The position numbers and the translations under genes are program-made. The notes beneath the pieces were generated by a model. That model ran no database searches, was not told the origin of the DNA, and worked only from the letters and a program-made list of their open reading frames with translations. A stretch of DNA of 64,000 nucleotides from an uncultured Pelagibacteraceae bacterium (GTDB lineage: Bacteria > Pseudomonadota > Alphaproteobacteria > Pelagibacterales > Pelagibacteraceae), in the NCBI GenBank assembly GCA_902601705.1, contig CACKNV010000002.1:108043-172042 (forward strand), in the 5' to 3' direction. Numbering within the stretch: position 1 is the stretch's first letter; the number at the start of each line of letters is the position of its first letter. This document shows positions 1-11,027 of this stretch, piece after piece.

Positions 1-1942
<1,942 letters not shown>

Positions 1943-1993
1943 GAGTTTTTATACAGCTTTTAAACAATTTCACAATTTCAATTAATGCGACAA

Positions 1994-2707
1994 TTAATGA
2001 GAGTTATTGATAAAATTTACTAATGAAATAGCGCTTATTACAGCAGTATCTGATCTTAAGATGTTTCTAGATATTGTAAATGGCACCACGTTAGGATTTC
2101 CATGAATAAGCTCTATTTCTGAAGGTGAAAAATCTCCTTCTGGACCTATAAGCACAGATAAAGATTTTGCTTCTCTTAAAACTTCTTTTTTTAAATTATC
2201 TTTAGAATTAACATCTGCAAATAATAGTTTTGTAGAACTGTCTAAATTATTCAGAAAATCTTTAAGTTTAATTACTTGAGAAATTTCTGGAGGAATTAAT
2301 TGATTGGATTGTTCAGTAGCTTCAATAACAATTTTTTTTGCTCTTTCAAAATTTAATTCTTTAACCTCTGTTCTTTCAGATACAATCGGTGTTATTTTAG
2401 TAACACCAAGCTCTGTGGCTTTTTGTAAAATGGTGTCCATTGGACTTTTCTTTACTAAGCAAATCGCTAATTCAATATTAGAATTCTTTGTTGGGTCTTT
2501 TAATTTATTTAAAAATTTTACCTCAACCCGATCTCTATCTAGAAAAACTATCTCGCTAAGCCATTCTCCATCTTTATTAAAAAAATTAATGTTAGAACCC
2601 CTTTTCATTCTCATTACATTTACAACATAATGAGTGTGCTCTTTAGATAATAGGCTTGTAGTATTTTCTATTATATTTTCTGGGTGAAATAATCTAATAT
2701 TGCTCAT
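1994..2707 (-). CDS. rsmE: 16S rRNA (uracil1498-N3)-methyltransferase RsmE
   Basis: RsmE is a SPOUT-class enzyme that methylates U1498 of 16S rRNA using S-adenosylmethionine. Seen: an N-terminal PUA-like RNA-binding part (IRLFHPENI) and the C-terminal knot with LIGPEGDFSPSE and ISRNILRSDTAVISA, which match the family GPEGG/LGxxILRxETA signature. The length of 237 residues is typical. I start it at the ATG at 2707 (MSNIRLF); a second in-frame ATG at 2716 would add three residues. Neither has a clear Shine-Dalgarno sequence. It is divergent from the HAD gene starting at 2725, leaving almost no room for two separate promoters. Confidence 0.92.
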   Translation of the reverse strand: MSNIRLFHPENIIENTTSLLSKEHTHYVVNVMRMKRGSNINFFNKDGEWLSEIVFLDRDRVEVKFLNKLKDPTKNSNIELAICLVKKSPMDTILQKATELGVTKITPIVSERTEVKELNFERAKKIVIEATEQSNQLIPPEISQVIKLKDFLNNLDSSTKLLFADVNSKDNLKKEVLREAKSLSVLIGPEGDFSPSEIELIHGNPNVVPFTISRNILRSDTAVISAISLVNFINNSH

Positions 2708-2724
2708 TAAGATCAATTTAAGAT

Positions 2725-3387
2725 ATGAAAAATATTAAAGCAATAATTTTTGATGCATATGGCACTCTTTTTGATGTCAATTCAGCTGCAGAAAAATGTA
2801 AAGATAAAATCGGTAGCAAGTGGGAAGGTTTTGCCAATTATTGGAGAACCACACAACTTGAATATACTTGGCTAAGAAGTTTAATGAATAAGCATAAAGA
2901 TTTTTGGCAAGTGACAGAAGACAGTTTAGATAAATCAATGAAAGCTTTTAATATAGATATTTCAATGAGAAATGAATTGTTAAACCTTTATAAAGTACTT
3001 TCACCTTTTAAAGAGGTTCATGAAGTTTTAAAAATTTTAAAAGAAAAGAATTATAAACTTGGTATTCTTTCAAACGGAACACCTGCCCTTCTCAATGAAT
3101 TAATTGAAAGCAATAATTTAAAAAATATTTTTGATGATGTTTTTTCAATTGAAGAAGTAGGAATTTATAAACCCAGCTCAAAGGTTTATGACCTGCCAAT
3201 TAAAAAATATAATATACAAAAAGACGAAGTTGCATTTTTAAGTGCAAATACTTGGGATGTATCAGGTGGCGGTAACTACGGTTACAATTCTATTTGGGTA
3301 AATAGAAATAATAATATTTTTGATAATCTTGATTATAAGCCAAAGAATGAAATTAAAAATTTGAAACAATTATTAGATATTGTATAA
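2725..3387 (+). CDS. HAD-superfamily hydrolase, haloacid dehalogenase type II-like
   Basis: A 220-residue HAD-fold hydrolase that resembles L-2-haloacid dehalogenases. Seen: motif I with the nucleophile Asp at about residue 10 (IFDAYGTLFD), motif II LSNGTPALL near residue 115, the lysine of motif III in YKPSSKVYDL, and a motif IV region FLSANTWDVSGGGNYG, where the type II family normally has SSNxWDxxGA. The near match in that last block supports a haloacid dehalogenase relative, but substrate specificity cannot be read from it. It begins a run of co-directional small redox or stress genes up to 5757. It could instead act on phosphate esters. Confidence 0.8.
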   Translation: MKNIKAIIFDAYGTLFDVNSAAEKCKDKIGSKWEGFANYWRTTQLEYTWLRSLMNKHKDFWQVTEDSLDKSMKAFNIDISMRNELLNLYKVLSPFKEVHEVLKILKEKNYKLGILSNGTPALLNELIESNNLKNIFDDVFSIEEVGIYKPSSKVYDLPIKKYNIQKDEVAFLSANTWDVSGGGNYGYNSIWVNRNNNIFDNLDYKPKNEIKNLKQLLDIV

Positions 3388-3412
3388 GCAAATTTTAATT
3401 TAGGAGAAATAA

Positions 3413-3652
3413 ATGACAAAAGGGATAAGGGCTGGAGACGATCCAATCGGAGTTAATGTTTTAGAGGGTAAATCTTATTATTGGTGTACTTGTGGTAAAA
3501 GTTCAAAACAACCTTTCTGTGATGGTTCACACAAAGATACGACTTTTAAACCCTTGCAATATAAAGCTGATCAGTCTAAAAAGGTCTTTTTCTGCACTTG
3601 TAAACAAACAAATGATCAGCCAATGTGTGATGGATCGCATAATTTAAAATAG
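3413..3652 (+). CDS. CDGSH-type iron-sulfur protein with two cluster motifs
   Basis: A 79-residue soluble protein carrying two CDGSH zinc-finger-like motifs, each expected to bind a 2Fe-2S cluster through three Cys and one His, as in mitoNEET relatives. Seen: first motif with CTC followed by PFCDGSH (about residues 25-42), second with CTC and PMCDGSH near the C terminus. There is no membrane anchor, unlike mitoNEET. A good ribosome site (AGGAG) precedes the ATG. It sits between a HAD hydrolase and a pirin gene, 3 bases before the latter, so it is probably cotranscribed with it. The role is likely electron transfer or redox sensing; the exact function is unknown. Confidence 0.88.
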   Translation: MTKGIRAGDDPIGVNVLEGKSYYWCTCGKSSKQPFCDGSHKDTTFKPLQYKADQSKKVFFCTCKQTNDQPMCDGSHNLK

Positions 3653-3655
3653 AAT

Positions 3656-4498
3656 ATGAAAACTATCGAAGTAAAAAAAATTGTAAAAGCTTTAAATGCA
3701 TCAGACGGAGCTGGAGTTAAATTAAAAAGAAGTATTGGTACTCCAGAAGCAGATTATATTGACCCATTTTTAATGCTCGACGAATTCGGTTCAGAAAATA
3801 AAGACGATTATGTTGCAGGTTTTCCTCCACACCCACACAGAGGAATTGAGACAGTCACTTATATGTTAAACGGAGAATTTGAACATCAAGATAGCACTGG
3901 TGCTAAGGGAATTATGGCATCTGGCGATGTGCAATGGATGAAAACTGGTAGGGGCATTATACATTCAGAGATGCCTGCTATGAAGGAAGGTAAGCTTTTA
4001 GGATTCCAATTATGGATCAACATGCCTGCGAAACTTAAAAAAAATAAACCTGAATATATTTATATAAAAGGTAACGAGCTTGGAACTCATAAAGACGACG
4101 ACAAAATAATTAAAGTGATTGCTGGCAAATATAAAAATGCTGAGGGACCTGAAAAAAATCACAATGTGGAACCAATTTATTTTCATATAATTTTAAATGA
4201 GGGAAAAAAATTTAGTTGTGAAACTCCGGATGGACACAATAGTTTTATATATTTGCTTAAAGGTGAGTTAAAAGTAGGTGACAAGGATCATGAAAAAACT
4301 TCTGACTCTAATTTAATTTTACTTGAGAGAGGTGACAAACTTAATGTTAATGCAATTAAAAAATCTGAATTTTTATTTATCGCTGGTAAGCCTATAGGGG
4401 AGCCTATTGCCAGAGGTGGCCCTTTTGTAATGAATACTAAAGCAGAAATACTTGAAGCTATTCAAGACTACAATAACGGAACATTTGCTAAATATTAA
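3656..4498 (+). CDS. Pirin family protein (bicupin)
   Basis: A 280-residue pirin-like protein with two cupin domains. The N-terminal cupin holds the metal-binding set: HPHRG (H59, H61) and IHSEMP (H103, E105), preceded by GRG and followed by GFQLWINMPA, the standard pirin signature. The C-terminal cupin (about 160-270) includes GEPIARGGPFVMNT. Pirins have been linked to quercetin-type dioxygenase activity and to redox-dependent regulation; which applies here cannot be told. It starts 3 bases after the CDGSH gene and is followed by a quinone oxidoreductase, consistent with a redox theme for the operon. Confidence 0.92.
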   Translation: MKTIEVKKIVKALNASDGAGVKLKRSIGTPEADYIDPFLMLDEFGSENKDDYVAGFPPHPHRGIETVTYMLNGEFEHQDSTGAKGIMASGDVQWMKTGRGIIHSEMPAMKEGKLLGFQLWINMPAKLKKNKPEYIYIKGNELGTHKDDDKIIKVIAGKYKNAEGPEKNHNVEPIYFHIILNEGKKFSCETPDGHNSFIYLLKGELKVGDKDHEKTSDSNLILLERGDKLNVNAIKKSEFLFIAGKPIGEPIARGGPFVMNTKAEILEAIQDYNNGTFAKY

Positions 4499-4519
4499 AA
4501 GTTCAAGTACTTTCCTTGA

Positions 4520-5494
4520 ATGCCAAAATCAATAATAATCAAAAAGAATGGTGGGCCTGAAGTTCTAGAGCTACAAGATGTTAACGTAGGTTCTCCTGGT
4601 CCAGATGAAATTAAAGTAACCAATCATGCTATTGGTTTAAATTACATTGATACCTATCATAGATCAGGATTATATCCTCTTAAATTGCCGAGTGGAATTG
4701 GTTTAGAAGCTGCTGGTAAAGTGGAAGAAGTTGGATCTAATGTTAAAGAATTTAACATAGGTGATAATATTGCTTATGCTTCAGTTCCTTTAGGTGCATA
4801 TTCACAACAGAGAATTATTCCATACAAGATAGCTGTAAAAGTTCCTGAAGGTATATCTCATAAACAAGCAGCAACATTAATGACAAAAGGATTAACAACA
4901 AATTATTTGCTTTGTAAAACTTACAATCTTAAAGCTGGAGAAACTGTTTTATTTCATGCAGCTGCGGGGGGCGTTGGTCAAATATTTGCGCAGTGGGCTA
5001 ATAGTATTGGTGCAAAAGTAATTGGAACTGTAGGTTCTGATGAAAAAATTAAAATTGCAGAAGAAAATGGCTACGCACACGTTATTAACTATACAAAAGA
5101 TGATTTTTCAAAAAAAGTTATGGAGATTACGAACAATGAAGGAGTTCCAGCTGTATTTGACGGAGTTGGAAAAAATACTTTTCATGGTTCATTAGCTTGT
5201 CTCAAAACAAGAGGTATGATGGTAAGCTTTGGTAATGCATCAGGTCCTCTTGATCCCGTTAACGTTCCAAAAGATATTCAACCTAAAGGACTTTATTTAA
5301 CAAGACCTTCAATTGGTCAATATTTCACGAATAGAAAAGAGCTTCAAGCTGGGGCAGATGCTATATTTGAAAAAGTAAAATTTGGTAAAATAAAAATTAA
5401 AATTTCAAAGGAATATAGTTTAATTGATGCAAAAAAAGCCCACGAGGATTTAGAAGCAAGAAAACTTACAGGCCCAGCAATTTTAATTCCATAA
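4520..5494 (+). CDS. qor: Zinc-independent quinone oxidoreductase (MDR superfamily)
   Basis: A 324-residue medium-chain dehydrogenase/reductase of the NADPH:quinone reductase type. Seen: the GroES-like N-terminal half (GLNYIDTYHRSGLYPLKLP and GLEAAGKVEEVG), then the Rossmann nucleotide-binding motif AAAGGVGQIFAQWA near residue 150, and FDGVGKNTF further on. The catalytic and structural zinc ligands of true alcohol dehydrogenases are absent, which is normal for QOR. It would reduce quinones or electrophilic enones using NADPH in the cytoplasm. Its stop codon overlaps the next start as TAATG, so it is coupled to the DUF1289 gene. Confidence 0.9.
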   Translation: MPKSIIIKKNGGPEVLELQDVNVGSPGPDEIKVTNHAIGLNYIDTYHRSGLYPLKLPSGIGLEAAGKVEEVGSNVKEFNIGDNIAYASVPLGAYSQQRIIPYKIAVKVPEGISHKQAATLMTKGLTTNYLLCKTYNLKAGETVLFHAAAGGVGQIFAQWANSIGAKVIGTVGSDEKIKIAEENGYAHVINYTKDDFSKKVMEITNNEGVPAVFDGVGKNTFHGSLACLKTRGMMVSFGNASGPLDPVNVPKDIQPKGLYLTRPSIGQYFTNRKELQAGADAIFEKVKFGKIKIKISKEYSLIDAKKAHEDLEARKLTGPAILIP

Positions 5495-5757
5495 TGAATA
5501 AGAAAATAATATCTCCTTGTATAAGTATTTGTAGGACTGACCCTATAACAGGTTTTTGTTATGGATGTGCTAGAACTAATGAAGAAAAAAGAAAGTGGAA
5601 AGATGAAAACATTACAGACGATTGGAAAGAGGAAAATTTAAAAATAATTATAACTAGAATGCAAGGTTGGCAATTAGAAACTTTTAAAGAGTCTTACGTT
5701 CATAAAAAAAGCAAAGGTATCTCTTTGTTTAAAAAAAAGCTATTAGAAGATAAATAA
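5494..5757 (+). CDS. DUF1289-family small cysteine protein
   Basis: An 87-residue protein opening with the DUF1289 signature: SPCISICRTDP followed by GFCYGCART. The four cysteines (C9, C13, C22, C25 approximately) are spaced like a small metal or Fe-S binding knuckle. The rest is charged and probably helical. Function is not established for the family; in proteobacteria it is often found next to quinone oxidoreductase or other redox genes, as here. The start ATG overlaps the qor stop. It is convergent with, and ends directly against, the DUF2721 gene, so no terminator fits between them. Confidence 0.85.
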   Translation: MNKKIISPCISICRTDPITGFCYGCARTNEEKRKWKDENITDDWKEENLKIIITRMQGWQLETFKESYVHKKSKGISLFKKKLLEDK

Positions 5758-6168
5758 TTATAAATCGTTTTTCATTGAGTCCATATCGCTCAAATGATAT
5801 TTTAAGGCCTGGTTAGACAGTCTAATTTCTTGTAAAAATAAAAAAATCGAAACAATCATACAAATACAGCATGCTGCAAAATTAAATCTAGCAACTTGTA
5901 AACTTCCTAGATAGAGTAGTAAAACTGTAGTCATATTAAATAAAAAACCAAAAGCAGCAAAGCCCATCGTAAACTTTAAAAGGTTAGTCCTATTATTCAG
6001 AACGTGTAATTGATTTTCTAACTGTGGAGGAGCTTTTTTATCGACTGTCAATTGATCGTGTAATTTTCTTATAAGTCCGCTTAATGTGTGAAACCTATTG
6101 CTATACATTGTCATCATTAAGGGTATAGCTGGAAACATCAAAGCTGAAACTGTGTAATCTATATCCAT
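5758..6168 (-). CDS. Small integral membrane protein, DUF2721-like
   Basis: A 136-residue predicted membrane protein with three hydrophobic stretches (about residues 5-22, 65-90 and 95-113) and a basic segment between the first and second (NRFHTLSGLIRKLHDQL), the layout of DUF2721 proteins. I do not know its function and nothing in the sequence gives it away: there are no catalytic motifs. It is a single gene, convergent with DUF1289 and divergent from ubiA. The 53 bases between its start and ubiA must hold both promoters. Confidence 0.72.
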   Translation of the reverse strand: MDIDYTVSALMFPAIPLMMTMYSNRFHTLSGLIRKLHDQLTVDKKAPPQLENQLHVLNNRTNLLKFTMGFAAFGFLFNMTTVLLLYLGSLQVARFNFAACCICMIVSIFLFLQEIRLSNQALKYHLSDMDSMKNDL

Positions 6169-6221
6169 ATCGAATCAAATTGATTATGAAGTTAGTGTTT
6201 GATATTTACAAGTAATATTTC

Positions 6222-7082
6222 ATGTCACATTTAAAAATATTCATAGAATTAACTCGATTAAACAAGCCAATAGGTTTTATGCTTTTATTTTGGCCGTGTA
6301 CTTGGGGTTTAGCCATTGCATTAAAAGAAAATCAAAATTTAGATTTATTTAAATATTATGCATGTTTATTTTTTTTAGGCTCTGTATTGATGAGATCTGC
6401 TGGGTGTATTTTCAATGACATAGTTGATAAAGATTTTGACAAAAAAGTAAGTAGAACAAAAAAACGTCCGATCGCTTCAGGTGAAATATCTGTTTTAGCA
6501 TCATCGATCTATGTTTTTACTTTGTGTTTAATTGCTTTTTTTATTTTAATACAATTTAATTTTTTAACAATTTGTCTTGGTTTAGGTTCAATGTTGCTTG
6601 CTTTTACTTATCCATTTATGAAAAGGATAACTTATTGGCCTCAATTATTTTTGGGAATCACATTTAATTGGGGAATAATAATGGCTTGGGCAGCTATTAA
6701 TGACAACATAACCCTAGAAATTTTCTCACTTTATGTATCAGCCATATTTTGGACATTGGGATATGACACGATTTATGGAGCTCAAGATATGTCTGATGAT
6801 GAAATAATTGGATTAAAATCCACTGCTATAAAATTTAAAACTAATCTGAAATTATTTGTTTTAGTTTCTTATTTAATTTCAATATTTTTATTAATATACG
6901 TTTTAAAAGATTACATTGGTTTAAATATAACAACAATTTTTTTATTAATGTTTTGTATTAGTTTATTATATCAAGTGCTTAAGCTGAAGAATACTGGGTC
7001 TGAAAATTATCTTAGGTTATTTAAATTTAATAACTACAGTGGCTTGATTTTATTTATAGCAATTTTTTCAATAAATTTTTGA
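6222..7082 (+). CDS. ubiA: 4-hydroxybenzoate polyprenyltransferase
   Basis: A membrane prenyltransferase that attaches the polyprenyl tail to 4-hydroxybenzoate in ubiquinone biosynthesis. The 286-residue protein has multiple membrane helices and both Asp-rich motifs that hold Mg-pyrophosphate: NDIVDKDFD (about residues 66-74) and YGAQDMSDDE (about 186-195), the second followed by GLKSTA. The helix between them carries TYPFMKRITYWPQ, characteristic of UbiA. It is one base upstream of the msbA start, so it appears to lead the lipid A/LPS operon although its pathway is different. Confidence 0.93.
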   Translation: MSHLKIFIELTRLNKPIGFMLLFWPCTWGLAIALKENQNLDLFKYYACLFFLGSVLMRSAGCIFNDIVDKDFDKKVSRTKKRPIASGEISVLASSIYVFTLCLIAFFILIQFNFLTICLGLGSMLLAFTYPFMKRITYWPQLFLGITFNWGIIMAWAAINDNITLEIFSLYVSAIFWTLGYDTIYGAQDMSDDEIIGLKSTAIKFKTNLKLFVLVSYLISIFLLIYVLKDYIGLNITTIFLLMFCISLLYQVLKLKNTGSENYLRLFKFNNYSGLILFIAIFSINF

Positions 7083-7083
7083 A

Positions 7084-8826
7084 ATGGAATTCAGTGAACT
7101 AAAAAAAATTTTAAAAAGATTATACAAAGAGTATGTTAGAAAACACCTAAATAGAATTTTTATTGCATTATTTCTATCAATTATAGTAGCTGCTAGCACC
7201 TCAAGTATAGCATGGTTATTAGATCCTGCTGTCAAAAAAATATTTATTGAACAAAATAAATTGTATGCCTGGTCCATACCTATTTTAATTGTAGTCGCTT
7301 TTTCAAGTAAAGGGTTATCACTATACTTTGCAAGAATAAATATTATTAGAGTTGGTCAAGAGGTAGCTGGATCACTACAAAAAAAAATTGCAAATAATAT
7401 TTTAACATCCGATATTCAAACATTAGATAATCGACATTCTGGAAAATATATTTCTAATATAATGTTTGATACACACAATGTTCAAAACCTTGTAAGCACA
7501 GGAGTTTTGAATTTAATGAAAGATACTTTTTCAGTAATAGCTTTAGTATCATTAATGTTTTATCAAAACTGGAAACTTGCTTTATTTGCAATTTTAATGA
7601 TGCCTCTAGCAGGAGGCTTAGCCAAATCTTTAGGTAAAAGAATTGGTAAAGCCACCTCCAAAGCTGGTGAGTCTTCGGGTAATTTAGCTTCATTTTTGAC
7701 TGAAATTTTTAAAGGATCTAAAATGATAAGGATTTACCAACAAGAAAGTCAAGAAAATCTAAAAGCAAATCAAGTAATAGATGATCTAGTAGAAAAAAAT
7801 ATTAAAATTGGAAGTGTTATGATCAGAGCTACTCCAATTATGGAAATCCTAACAGGTTTTATGATAGCCGGATTTATATTTTTCTCAGGAAAATTAATTG
7901 CTTCAGGAGAATTAGGAGTTAATAATTTTTTCTCTTTTCTAGCAGCAATGATGCTTGCTTACCAACCAATAAGGTCTTTAGCCACAATTAATATGGCAGC
8001 ATATCAAGGGGCTGCGGCCTTTAAAAGAATTAGTAATATAATTGATCGAGAGATAAAAATTAAAGAATTAATAAACGCTCCAAATCTCGTTTTAAAAAAT
8101 TCTAACATAGAGTTTAAAAACGTCGGATTTAAATATGATACGACAAATGAGAAAGCGATCAAAGAGATTAACATTAACATTAAAGGTAATTCAATGGCTG
8201 CTTTTGTTGGTCATAGCGGAGCAGGAAAAAGTACTATTATCAATCTTCTTCCAAGATTTTACGATCCTCAAGATGGTGTAATTGAAATTGATGGTCAAAA
8301 CATAAAAGATGTTTCACTAAGTTCACTAAGAAAAAATTTATCTTTAGTCAGTCAAGATATAATTTTATTTGATGATACAATTAAAAATAATATTGCTTAC
8401 GCTAATCCAACTGCCACTGATGATGAGATTATGAAAGCATGTGAATTTGCTGCGTCTGATCAATTTATCAACAAATTGCCAAATGGCTACAATACTAAAA
8501 TTGGAGAAAATGGTGTCAGACTTTCAGGAGGTCAAAAACAAAGAATTTCTATTGCTAGAGCTATACTAAAAGAGTCACCAATTATCTTACTAGATGAGGC
8601 AACTTCTTCACTAGATGCAGAGTCCGAAGAAATAGTTCAAAATGCAATCAGTAATTTAACCAAAAATAAGACTACCTTAGTAATTGCACATAGACTTTCT
8701 ACTATTCATAGTGCCAACATGATATTTGTCATGAAAAATGGAAAAGTTATAGATTCAGGAAATCATGATTTATTAATAAATAATTGTGAAGAATATAAAT
8801 CTCTTTATAAAAAACAATTAAAATAA
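7084..8826 (+). CDS. msbA: Lipid A export ABC transporter MsbA (half transporter)
   Basis: A 580-residue fused permease-ATPase that flips lipid A-core across the inner membrane as a homodimer. Seen: six membrane helices in the first ~320 residues, the coupling region with GESSGNLASFLTE, then the ATPase domain: Walker A GHSGAGKST (about 378-386), Q-loop LVSQD, signature LSGGQKQR, Walker B IILLDEATSSLD and the H-loop IAHRLST. Generic exporters of this type can look alike, but the position directly before waaA, lpxK and an lpxL-like gene supports MsbA. It is separated from waaA by one base. Confidence 0.9.
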   Translation: MEFSELKKILKRLYKEYVRKHLNRIFIALFLSIIVAASTSSIAWLLDPAVKKIFIEQNKLYAWSIPILIVVAFSSKGLSLYFARINIIRVGQEVAGSLQKKIANNILTSDIQTLDNRHSGKYISNIMFDTHNVQNLVSTGVLNLMKDTFSVIALVSLMFYQNWKLALFAILMMPLAGGLAKSLGKRIGKATSKAGESSGNLASFLTEIFKGSKMIRIYQQESQENLKANQVIDDLVEKNIKIGSVMIRATPIMEILTGFMIAGFIFFSGKLIASGELGVNNFFSFLAAMMLAYQPIRSLATINMAAYQGAAAFKRISNIIDREIKIKELINAPNLVLKNSNIEFKNVGFKYDTTNEKAIKEININIKGNSMAAFVGHSGAGKSTIINLLPRFYDPQDGVIEIDGQNIKDVSLSSLRKNLSLVSQDIILFDDTIKNNIAYANPTATDDEIMKACEFAASDQFINKLPNGYNTKIGENGVRLSGGQKQRISIARAILKESPIILLDEATSSLDAESEEIVQNAISNLTKNKTTLVIAHRLSTIHSANMIFVMKNGKVIDSGNHDLLINNCEEYKSLYKKQLK

Positions 8827-8827
8827 A

Positions 8828-10111
8828 ATGATTCTCTTTTACAGAGTCTTAACAACTCTTCTTTATCCCTTTTTATTTTTATTTATTTATTTAAGAAAAA
8901 TTTTAAAAAAGGAAGATCCAAAGAGGTTTAAAGAAAAAATTTTAGTTTCGCATTATAATGTTATTCCTCAAAATAATTCGAAATTAATTTGGTTTCATGC
9001 TGCAAGTATAGGAGAATTTAAAAGTATAATTCCAATAATTAATCAATTAAACAAAAGTAATAATAAATTCCATTTTTTAATTACTACAACTACTTTAAGT
9101 TCAGGAAATTTAGCCAGTGTTGAATTAGATAAAATTTTAAACGCTGAGCATAGATACTTTCCTTTTGATGTACCTTTTTTAATAGATAAGTTTTTGAATT
9201 TGTGGAAGCCAACTAGAATTTTTCTTGTGGACTCAGAGGTGTGGCCAAATTTAATACTGAAAGCTAAAAAGTATAAAATTCCAATAGCTATTATAAACGC
9301 TAGATTAACATCAAAATCATTTCAAAGGTGGATGATTTTCCCAAAAATAGCAAAAAAAATATTTGGTATTTTTGATCTTTGTATTTGTTCAAATAACGAG
9401 ACAAAGAATTATTTCGAAAAGTTAGGCTTGAAAAAAGTTTATTTCAAAGGAAATATTAAATTAATAGACCAAATAAATGTATCGAAAATTAAAAATTTAA
9501 ATCATCAAACCCTATTAACAAGGAGATTTTGGTTTGCTGCGAGCACTCATAAAGAGGAAGAATCTTTTTGTTTAAAAACACATTTGAAACTTAAAGAAAA
9601 ATTTAAAGACGTGCTTACAATTATAGCTCCAAGACACATTGATAGGTCATTGGAGATAAAATTATTAGCCGAAAAGTTAAATTTAAAGGTACAAATTATA
9701 AACAAAGGTGACATCATTTCAGAAAATAAGGAACTTATTATAATAAATTATTTTGGTTCTTTACAAAGTTACTTTAAATACGCGAAAAGTGTTTTTATTG
9801 GAAAATCTATGATTAAAAAGCTAATTCATGATGGAGGTCAAAACCCAATTGAAGCAGCAAAACTCAATTGTAAAGTTTATCACGGTCCCTACGTCTACAA
9901 TTTTGAAGAAATATACAAAATATTAAAAATGAATAATATTTCAAAAAAAATTAATGATTACCATGAATTAAGTGATTGTTTACTAACAGACTTAGAGTTA
10001 ACCAAAAAAAATATAGAGCAAATTTCTGATCCACTTAAAGGTTTAGGACAAAAAACCTTAATTGATACTACAAGTCTTTTAGATAATTTTATAAATAATG
10101 ATGTTAATTAA
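8828..10111 (+). CDS. waaA: Kdo transferase (3-deoxy-D-manno-octulosonic-acid transferase)
   Basis: A GT-B glycosyltransferase, GT30 family, that adds Kdo to lipid IVA at the inner face of the inner membrane. The 427-residue protein has an N-terminal membrane anchor (residues ~3-22), the base-containing motif FHAASIGEFKS near residue 57, DSEVWPNLI near 135, a linker with RFWFAASTHKEEE and APRHIDRS, and the C-terminal donor-site block HDGGQNPIEAAKL. These match the family well. Its end overlaps lpxK by 14 bases. Together with kdsB (33078) and kdsD (61774) the Kdo pathway is represented in three places in this window. Confidence 0.94.
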   Translation: MILFYRVLTTLLYPFLFLFIYLRKILKKEDPKRFKEKILVSHYNVIPQNNSKLIWFHAASIGEFKSIIPIINQLNKSNNKFHFLITTTTLSSGNLASVELDKILNAEHRYFPFDVPFLIDKFLNLWKPTRIFLVDSEVWPNLILKAKKYKIPIAIINARLTSKSFQRWMIFPKIAKKIFGIFDLCICSNNETKNYFEKLGLKKVYFKGNIKLIDQINVSKIKNLNHQTLLTRRFWFAASTHKEEESFCLKTHLKLKEKFKDVLTIIAPRHIDRSLEIKLLAEKLNLKVQIINKGDIISENKELIIINYFGSLQSYFKYAKSVFIGKSMIKKLIHDGGQNPIEAAKLNCKVYHGPYVYNFEEIYKILKMNNISKKINDYHELSDCLLTDLELTKKNIEQISDPLKGLGQKTLIDTTSLLDNFINNDVN

Positions 10112-11027
10112 ACCTAAATTTTGGGACAAGAAAATAGGAATTATTTCAATTATTTTATATCCTCTATCATTAATTTATTTGATTATAATCTATATTAAAA
10201 AAAAAATAACTAAAGTTCATAAATTTAAAATCCCAATTATATGTGTTGGAAATATTTACGTTGGTGGAACTGGCAAAACTCCTTTGTCAATTTTACTTGC
10301 AAATGAAATTCAAAAATTAGGAAAAGAAACAGTAATTTTAAGAAAATATTATGACTCTCACAATGATGAATATGAGCTTATCAAGAATAATTTTAATAAT
10401 CTAATTATAAACAAAAAAAGAATTGATGGCATCTTAAAAGCTGAGAGAGCTAATTACGATATTGTAATTCTTGATGATGGGCTCCAGGAATATAAAATCA
10501 AAAAAAATTTAAATATTGTTTGTTTCAATGAAAAACAACTAATAGGCAATGGTTTAGTTATGCCTGCGGGACCTTTAAGAGAAAATTTAAATAATTTAAA
10601 AAGCTCTGATGTTGTAATTATCAATGGTAATAAAAATAAATCATTTGAAGAAAAAATCTTAAATATTAATGATAAATTAGAAATTTTTTATTCTAATTAT
10701 AAACCGCAAAATATTGAAAAATTTAAAAGTAAAAAATTGTTTGCTATTGCAGGTATCGGAAACCCTGAAAATTTTTTTCAATTAATAGAAGATAATGATT
10801 TATCCATTAAAAAAAAATTTATTTTTCCTGATCATCATAAATATTCGAAGAATGAGATTGTAAATATTGTTGATGAAGCTAAGAAAGAGAATTGTCAAAT
10901 AATAACCACTGAAAAAGACTATTATAAAATAAAAAAATTCGATATTAAAATTGAACATATAAAAATTTTTCTTAATATCGAAAATAAAGATATCCTTATT
11001 AATAAAATTAAAAAATTATATGATTAA
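10098..11027 (+). CDS. lpxK: Tetraacyldisaccharide 4'-kinase
   Basis: LpxK phosphorylates the 4' position of the lipid A disaccharide to make lipid IVA. The 309-residue protein has a membrane segment at about residues 13-33 and the unusual Walker A of the family, GNIYVGGTGKTP (about 50-61), followed by the Asp-rich DDGLQEY motif (about 126-132) and MPAGPLREN. The start used is the first of two tandem ATGs (10098 and 10101). It overlaps waaA by 14 bases and the next gene by 8, strongly suggesting translational coupling. It is a little shorter than the E. coli enzyme, mainly at the C terminus. Confidence 0.93.
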   Translation: MMLIKPKFWDKKIGIISIILYPLSLIYLIIIYIKKKITKVHKFKIPIICVGNIYVGGTGKTPLSILLANEIQKLGKETVILRKYYDSHNDEYELIKNNFNNLIINKKRIDGILKAERANYDIVILDDGLQEYKIKKNLNIVCFNEKQLIGNGLVMPAGPLRENLNNLKSSDVVIINGNKNKSFEEKILNINDKLEIFYSNYKPQNIEKFKSKKLFAIAGIGNPENFFQLIEDNDLSIKKKFIFPDHHKYSKNEIVNIVDEAKKENCQIITTEKDYYKIKKFDIKIEHIKIFLNIENKDILINKIKKLYD